From: Pseudomonadota bacterium
GTDB taxonomy: Bacteria > Pseudomonadota > Gammaproteobacteria > Burkholderiales > Burkholderiaceae_D
DNA length: 12,258 nt
Direction of reading: 5' to 3'
Assembly: GCA_023391395.1 (NCBI GenBank)
Contig: JAEWBA010000133.1
Coordinates: forward strand, 1-12,258
Under the pieces are notes generated by a model. It saw nothing but the letters and a program-made list of their open reading frames with translations, was not told the DNA's origin and did not search any database. The translations under genes and the position numbers were made by a program. Of the stretch, positions 7,801 to 12,258 are shown piece by piece. Numbering within the stretch: the first letter of the stretch is position 1; every line of letters begins with the position of its first letter.

Positions 7801-7807
7801 AAGGTGA
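7801..7807 (+). promoter_or_regulatory. Ribosome binding site fixing the prpB start
   Basis: AAGGTGA lies four bases before the ATG at 7812. An in-frame ATG at 7785 would add nine residues, but it lacks such a site and the extra residues do not belong to the family N-terminus. Confidence 0.8.
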
Positions 7808-7811
7808 ATTC

Positions 7812-8699
7812 ATGAGTCGAGTATCCCGAGGCGCGTTGTTCCGCGCCGCCGTCAAGGAAGAGTCCCCGCTGCAAGTCGTGGGCACCATTACCGCCTATAC
7901 CGCCCTGATGGCCCAGAAGACGGGTTACCGTGCCGTGTACCTGTCCGGGGGCGGGGTCGCCGCCAACTCGCTGGGCATGCCGGACCTGGCCATTTCCACC
8001 ATGGAGGACGTACTGACCGATGCGCAGCGCATCACCGAGGTCTGCGAGCTGCCGCTGATGGTGGATATCGATACCGGCTGGGGTGGCGCCTTCAACATCG
8101 CGCGCACCATCCGCCGCATGATCCGCGCGGAAGTCGCTGCCGTGCACATGGAAGACCAGGTATCGGCCAAGCGCTGCGGCCACCGTCCCGGCAAGGAAGT
8201 GGTGAGCAAGGAAGAAATGGTCGACCGCATCAAGGCTGCTGTCGATGCCCGTACCGATGAGAATTTCGTCATCATGGCGCGTACCGACGCACTCGCGGTT
8301 GAGGGCTTGAATGCCGCCATTGATCGCGCCTGCGCCTATGTCGAAGCCGGGGCCGACATGATCTTTCCGGAAGCGATCACCCAGCTCGAGATGTACAAGC
8401 AGGTGCGCGAGGCGGTCAAAGTGCCGATTCTCGCCAACCTTACCGAATTTGGCTCCACGCCCCTGTTCACGCTGGACGAGCTGCGCTCGGTCAATGTCGA
8501 TATCGCCCTCTACTGCTGCGGCGCCTACCGCGCCATGAATGCGGCGGCGCTGAACTTCTACAAGACGCTGCGCGCCGAAGGCACCCAGAAGAGCGTGGTG
8601 CCGACCATGCAGAGCCGCATGGAGCTGTACGATTATCTCGGCTACCACGACTACGAGCAGAAGCTGGACGAGCTGTTTGCCCAGCAAAAGGGCAAGTGA
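7812..8699 (+). CDS. prpB: 2-methylisocitrate lyase
   Basis: It splits 2-methylisocitrate into pyruvate and succinate, the last step of the 2-methylcitrate cycle, in the cytoplasm with Mg2+. From the ATG at 7812 it has 295 residues, close to E. coli PrpB (296). Seen in the sequence: [16 protein letters not shown] near residue 40, the metal-binding strand [15 protein letters not shown], and the isocitrate-lyase-superfamily signature KRCGH with catalytic Cys122. [11 protein letters not shown] and the [10 protein letters not shown] strand complete the barrel. It is the first gene of an operon with prpC, 90 bp downstream. Confidence 0.97.
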   Translation: MSRVSRGALFRAAVKEESPLQVVGTITAYTALMAQKTGYRAVYLSGGGVAANSLGMPDLAISTMEDVLTDAQRITEVCELPLMVDIDTGWGGAFNIARTIRRMIRAEVAAVHMEDQVSAKRCGHRPGKEVVSKEEMVDRIKAAVDARTDENFVIMARTDALAVEGLNAAIDRACAYVEAGADMIFPEAITQLEMYKQVREAVKVPILANLTEFGSTPLFTLDELRSVNVDIALYCCGAYRAMNAAALNFYKTLRAEGTQKSVVPTMQSRMELYDYLGYHDYEQKLDELFAQQKGK

Positions 8700-8778
8700 A
8701 ATTGCGCCCTGGAGCGCATGCGTGAAATCCCGATCAGCGGGGCGGCAGGGCATGCCGCCTCCTATCCCATCCTCAATC

Positions 8779-8785
8779 AAGGAGA
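8779..8785 (+). promoter_or_regulatory. Ribosome binding site fixing the prpC start
   Basis: AAGGAGA lies four bases before the ATG at 8790. The in-frame ATG at 8718 is rejected because it has no such site and encodes an unrelated 24-residue lead. The ten bases TCAATCAAGG (8773-8782) also precede prpB (7795-7804), so the two genes share a leader sequence. Confidence 0.85.
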
Positions 8786-8789
8786 AGAC

Positions 8790-9941
8790 ATGAGCGAACA
8801 ACAGGCTGGCTTCAAGCCCAAGAAATCCGTTGCACTGTCGGGCGTGACTGCCGGCAATACCGCACTCTGCACGGTCGGCCGCACCGGCAACGACCTGCAC
8901 TACCGCGGGTATGACATTCTCGATGTGGCCGATGCCTGCGAGTTCGAGGAAATCGCTCACCTGCTGGTGCACGGCAAGCTGCCGAATCAAGCCGAATTAA
9001 AGGCCTACAAGGCCAAGCTGAAGGCTTTGCGCGGACTGCCCGCGAACGTGAAGGCGGCGCTCGAGTGGCTTCCGGCTTCCTCGCACCCGATGGACGTGAT
9101 GCGCACCGGTGTCTCGGCGCTGGGCTGCGTGCTGCCGGAAAAGGACGACCACAACATTCCCGGCGCGCGTGACATCGCCGACCGCCTGATGGCTTCGCTC
9201 GGCTCCATGCTGCTGTACTGGTATCACTACAGCCACAACGGCCGCCGCATCGAGGTGGAAACCGACGACGATTCCATCGGCGGCCACTTCCTGCACCTGC
9301 TGCATGGCCAGGAACCGTCCGAGCTGTGGGTCAAGGCGATGCACACCTCGTTGATCCTGTATGCCGAGCATGAATTCAATGCCTCCACCTTCACCGGCCG
9401 CGTAATTGCCGGCACCGGTTCCGACATGTATTCGGCCATCACCGGCGCCATCGGTGCGCTGCGCGGACCCAAGCATGGCGGTGCCAACGAGGTGGCCTTC
9501 GATATCCAGAAGCGTTACGACAATCCGGACGAGGCCGAGGCCGACATCCGCAAGCGTGTCGAGAACAAGGAAGTCATCATCGGCTTCGGCCATCCGGTCT
9601 ACACGGTTTCCGATCCGCGCAACAAGGTGATCAAGGAAGTGGCACGCAACCTGTCCAAGGATGCCGGCTCGATGAAGATGTTCGACATCGCCGAGCGCCT
9701 GGAAACGGTGATGTGGGACATCAAGAAGATGTTCCCCAATCTCGACTGGTTCTCCGCCGTGTCCTATCACATGATGGGTGTGCCGACGGCGATGTTCACG
9801 CCGTTGTTCGTGATCGCCCGCACCTCCGGTTGGTCGGCGCACATCATCGAGCAGCGCATCGACAACAAGATCATCCGTCCGAGCGCGAACTACGTCGGGC
9901 CGGAAGACCTGAAATTCGTGCCGATCAACAAGCGCAAGTAA
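8790..9941 (+). CDS. prpC: 2-methylcitrate synthase
   Basis: It condenses propionyl-CoA with oxaloacetate to 2-methylcitrate, the entry step of the cycle. The 383 residues fit the short citrate-synthase-fold PrpC family. Seen: the N-terminal [19 protein letters not shown] and HYRGYDI, typical of PrpC. The catalytic residues are His229 in PKHGGANE, His268 in GFGHPVYT, and Asp319 in [15 protein letters not shown]. The ending [17 protein letters not shown] is also characteristic. It lies in the operon after prpB, with a strong ribosome site. The next gene begins only 12 bases after the stop. Confidence 0.97.
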   Translation: MSEQQAGFKPKKSVALSGVTAGNTALCTVGRTGNDLHYRGYDILDVADACEFEEIAHLLVHGKLPNQAELKAYKAKLKALRGLPANVKAALEWLPASSHPMDVMRTGVSALGCVLPEKDDHNIPGARDIADRLMASLGSMLLYWYHYSHNGRRIEVETDDDSIGGHFLHLLHGQEPSELWVKAMHTSLILYAEHEFNASTFTGRVIAGTGSDMYSAITGAIGALRGPKHGGANEVAFDIQKRYDNPDEAEADIRKRVENKEVIIGFGHPVYTVSDPRNKVIKEVARNLSKDAGSMKMFDIAERLETVMWDIKKMFPNLDWFSAVSYHMMGVPTAMFTPLFVIARTSGWSAHIIEQRIDNKIIRPSANYVGPEDLKFVPINKRK

Positions 9942-9953
9942 TCCGGTTACGGC

Positions 9954-10286
9954 ATGAAACTGCGCACCATCGGGCTCGCGCTAGTCCTTGTCTGCGGCGG
10001 CGCGGTCGCCGTAGACAAGCCGGCTTACTTTGCGGCGCACTACGCCTGCGAGGGCGGATTGCGAATCCGCGTGGCCTATCCGGTCGACCCTCTGGCCGGC
10101 CATCCGATCACGCTGCGCTACGAGGGGCAGCGCGTGACGATGCGACATACGCTTTCGGCCTCCGGTGCCCGCTACGAGAACCGCGCGAAAAAGCTCGAAT
10201 GGTTCATCAAGGGAAACGAGGGCATGCTGATTGACGGCGCAAACGATCGCACCGTGCAATGCAGGACTTCCCCGTCTCCGCAATAA
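9954..10286 (+). CDS. Periplasmic MliC/PliC-type lysozyme-inhibitor-like protein
   Basis: The 110-residue product has a signal peptide (MKLRTIGLALVLVCGGAVA, cleavage probably after residue 19). Cys14 is not in a lipobox, so a soluble periplasmic protein is likelier than a lipoprotein. The mature part follows the MliC/PliC pattern: YACEGG (Cys32), LRYEGQRV, the hallmark SASGARYE (68-75), then LEWFIKGNEGML (81-92) and a second Cys (103) that could form the conserved disulfide. In known members the SGxxY loop enters the active site of c-type lysozyme. It sits between prpC (12 bp) and acnD (27 bp), so it should be cotranscribed with the methylcitrate genes, an unexpected setting. The family call is by motif; actual lysozyme inhibition is not shown. 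Confidence 0.8.
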   Translation: MKLRTIGLALVLVCGGAVAVDKPAYFAAHYACEGGLRIRVAYPVDPLAGHPITLRYEGQRVTMRHTLSASGARYENRAKKLEWFIKGNEGMLIDGANDRTVQCRTSPSPQ

Positions 10287-10313
10287 ATGTCTTTACCTGA
10301 AGCGATCCGATAC

Positions 10314-12258
10314 ATGAACACCGCCTACCGCAAACCTCTGCCTGGCACCGGCCTGGATTATTTCGATGCGCGTGCCGCCGTCGAGGAAATCCAGCAGGGT
10401 GCCTGGGAAACGCTGCCTTACACCGCGCGCGTGCACGCGGAAAATCTGGTGCGCCGCTGCGATCCGGCCATCCTGAAGGACTGCCTGAAGCAGATCGTCG
10501 AGCGCAAGCGCGAACGCGACTTTCCCTGGTTCCCGGCACGCGTGGTTTGCCACGACATCCTCGGCCAGACCGCGCTGGTCGATCTTGCCGGCTTGCGCGA
10601 TGCCATTGCCGACCAAGGCGGAGATCCTGCCCAGGTCAATCCGGTCGTGCCGGTGCAATTGATCGTCGATCACTCTCTGGCGGTGGAATGCGGCGGCTAT
10701 GACCCGCAGGCTTTCGAGAAGAATCGCGCCATCGAGGACAGGCGCAACGAGGACCGTTTCCACTTCATCGACTGGACCAAGCATGCATTCAAGAACGTGG
10801 ACGTGATCCCGGCCGGGAACGGCATCATGCACCAGATCAACCTGGAAAAGATGTCGCCGGTGATCCACGCGATCGATGGCGTGGCCTTTCCCGACACCTG
10901 CGTTGGCACTGACAGCCACACGCCGCATGTCGATGCGCTGGGCGTGATCGCCATCGGCGTGGGCGGCCTCGAAGCCGAGAACGTGATGCTGGGTCGTGCC
11001 TCCTGGATGCGCTTGCCGGAAATCGTCGGCGTCGAGCTTACCGGCAGGCGCCAGCCCGGCATTACCGCAACCGACATCGTGCTGGCCTTGACCGAATTCC
11101 TGCGCAAGTCCAAGGTGGTCGGCGCCTATCTGGAATTTCACGGCGAGGGAGCGGCGTCGCTGACCTTGGGCGATCGCGCCACTATCTCCAACATGGCGCC
11201 CGAGTACGGCGCCACGGCGGCGATGTTCGCCATCGACCAGCAAACCCTCGATTACCTGAAGCTCACCGGCCGCACCGAGGAACAGGTCCGCCTGGTGGAA
11301 GCCTATGCCAAGGAAGCCGGCCTGTGGGCCGATACGCTGAAGACGGCGCAGTACGAACGCAGCCTGAAGTTTGATCTGTCCTCCGTGGTGCGCAACATGG
11401 CCGGCCCTTCCAATCCGCATGCGCGCGTCGCCACGACCGATCTGGCGGCCAAGGGCATTGCCGGCCAGTGGGAAGAAGTGCCCGGCCAGATGCCGGACGG
11501 CGCGGTCATCATCGCCGCCATCACCAGTTGCACCAATACCAGCAATCCACGCAACGTGATCGCGGCAGCCCTGTTGGCGCGCAACGCGAACCGGCTGGGT
11601 CTGGTACGCAAGCCCTGGGTGAAGTCCTCACTGGCGCCCGGCTCGAAGGCGGTGGCGCTCTACCTCGAAGAAGCCGGCCTGAAAGATGAACTGGAAAAGC
11701 TCGGTTTCGGCATCGTCGCCTTTGCCTGCACCACCTGCAACGGCATGTCGGGCGCGCTCGATCCCAAGATCCAACAGGAGATCATCGATCGCGATCTGTA
11801 TTCGGTGGCGGTCTTGTCCGGCAACCGCAACTTCGACGGCCGCATCCACCCCTATGCCAAGCAGGCCTTCTTGGCCTCGCCGCCGCTGGTAGTCGCCTAT
11901 GCGCTCGCCGGGACCATCCGTTTCGATATCGAGCGGGATGCCTTCGGCACCGATGCCGGTGGCAAGCCGATCCTGCTGAAGGACCTGTGGCCGTCCGACG
12001 AAGAAATCGATGCGATCGTGAAGGCAAGTGTCAAGCCGGAACAGTTCAACAAGGTTTACTTCCCGATGTTCGCCCGCCAGGAGGGCAAGGGCGAAGCGGT
12101 CAGCCCACTCTATGACTGGCGCCCGATGTCCACCTATATCCGCCGTCCCCCCTACTGGGAAGGCGCGCTGGCCGGCGAGCGCACGCTCAAGGCCATGCGC
12201 CCGCTGGCGGTATTGGGCGACAACATCACCACCGACCACCTGTCGCCATCGAACGCCA
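10314..12258 (+). CDS. acnD: 2-methylcitrate dehydratase, Fe/S-dependent AcnD (partial, cut by right edge)
   Basis: AcnD dehydrates 2-methylcitrate to a methylaconitate isomer that the partner PrpF then isomerises; together they replace PrpD. The first 648 residues are present, of roughly 860 in the family. The N-terminus TAYRKPLPGTGLDYFDARAAV is AcnD-like rather than AcnA-like. Aconitase motifs are VDHSL, GTDSHTPH and the [4Fe-4S] ligands Cys406 (SCTNTSNP), Cys472 and Cys475 (CTTCNG). The window ends at GDNITTDHLSPSNA, the start of the swivelling C-terminal domain. The ATG at 10314 is preferred. An in-frame ATG at 10287, immediately after the preceding stop, would add nine residues but has no ribosome site. 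Confidence 0.95.
   Translation, partial: MNTAYRKPLPGTGLDYFDARAAVEEIQQGAWETLPYTARVHAENLVRRCDPAILKDCLKQIVERKRERDFPWFPARVVCHDILGQTALVDLAGLRDAIADQGGDPAQVNPVVPVQLIVDHSLAVECGGYDPQAFEKNRAIEDRRNEDRFHFIDWTKHAFKNVDVIPAGNGIMHQINLEKMSPVIHAIDGVAFPDTCVGTDSHTPHVDALGVIAIGVGGLEAENVMLGRASWMRLPEIVGVELTGRRQPGITATDIVLALTEFLRKSKVVGAYLEFHGEGAASLTLGDRATISNMAPEYGATAAMFAIDQQTLDYLKLTGRTEEQVRLVEAYAKEAGLWADTLKTAQYERSLKFDLSSVVRNMAGPSNPHARVATTDLAAKGIAGQWEEVPGQMPDGAVIIAAITSCTNTSNPRNVIAAALLARNANRLGLVRKPWVKSSLAPGSKAVALYLEEAGLKDELEKLGFGIVAFACTTCNGMSGALDPKIQQEIIDRDLYSVAVLSGNRNFDGRIHPYAKQAFLASPPLVVAYALAGTIRFDIERDAFGTDAGGKPILLKDLWPSDEEIDAIVKASVKPEQFNKVYFPMFARQEGKGEAVSPLYDWRPMSTYIRRPPYWEGALAGERTLKAMRPLAVLGDNITTDHLSPSNA

Noticed and set aside
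7798-7811. IHF-like site near AATCAAGGTGAATT
   Set aside because: The right half of the IHF consensus is missing, and the position downstream of the promoter is wrong for looping.
8700-8789. Possible gene or RNA in the prpB-prpC gap
   Set aside because: Apart from the prpC ribosome site and the repeated TCAATCAAGG, nothing with structure or coding character is visible.

Overview
The window reads as a GC-rich betaproteobacterial chromosome, most likely Burkholderiales and possibly Oxalobacteraceae. This rests on gene order (glnA, a small DUF4124-like gene, glnL, glnG; then prpR divergent from prpB-prpC-acnD), protein style and codon use. No rRNA, tRNA, CRISPR array, transposase or phage gene is visible. 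The order is inferred from remembered family resemblance, not from a search.

Left part (1-5387): nitrogen assimilation. A minus-strand gene cut by the left edge begins like a rhodanese-domain protein and then changes abruptly into sequence resembling a hemerythrin/HHE domain. The divergent gap to glnA (247-605) holds a textbook control region: two strong NtrC dyads 31 bp apart centre to centre, a weaker third dyad, and a sigma-54 promoter. glnA (type I glutamine synthetase with the adenylylation tyrosine) ends in a strong terminator. A small secreted DUF4124-like protein follows and ends in a second strong hairpin plus T-run, only 9 bp before glnL. glnL (NtrB) and glnG (NtrC) encode the two-component system expected to act back on the glnA dyads.

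Middle (5388-5967): a short accessory patch. It contains a decayed C-terminal fragment of a phospholipase D/cardiolipin-synthase-type gene with a broken HKD motif, then a convergent four-cysteine DUF1289 protein.

Right part (5968-12258): propionate catabolism by the 2-methylcitrate cycle. prpR (a sigma-54 enhancer-binding regulator) is divergent from prpB (2-methylisocitrate lyase), prpC (2-methylcitrate synthase), a small MliC/PliC-type lysozyme-inhibitor-like gene, and acnD (Fe/S 2-methylcitrate dehydratase), which runs off the right edge. The prpR-prpB gap carries a perfect-consensus sigma-54 promoter embedded in a near-perfect palindrome, and a cluster of GTTTCA/TGAAAC repeats beside the prpR start codon that probably binds PrpR. 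Choosing acnD implies the AcnD/PrpF route in place of PrpD; prpF would be expected beyond the edge.

The window thus pairs two sigma-54 circuits with their own activators. I found no clearly new system. The less ordinary items are the rhodanese/HHE chimera, the terminator just before glnL, the lysozyme-inhibitor-like gene inside the prp operon, the palindromic sigma-54 promoter, and the phospholipase D relic.
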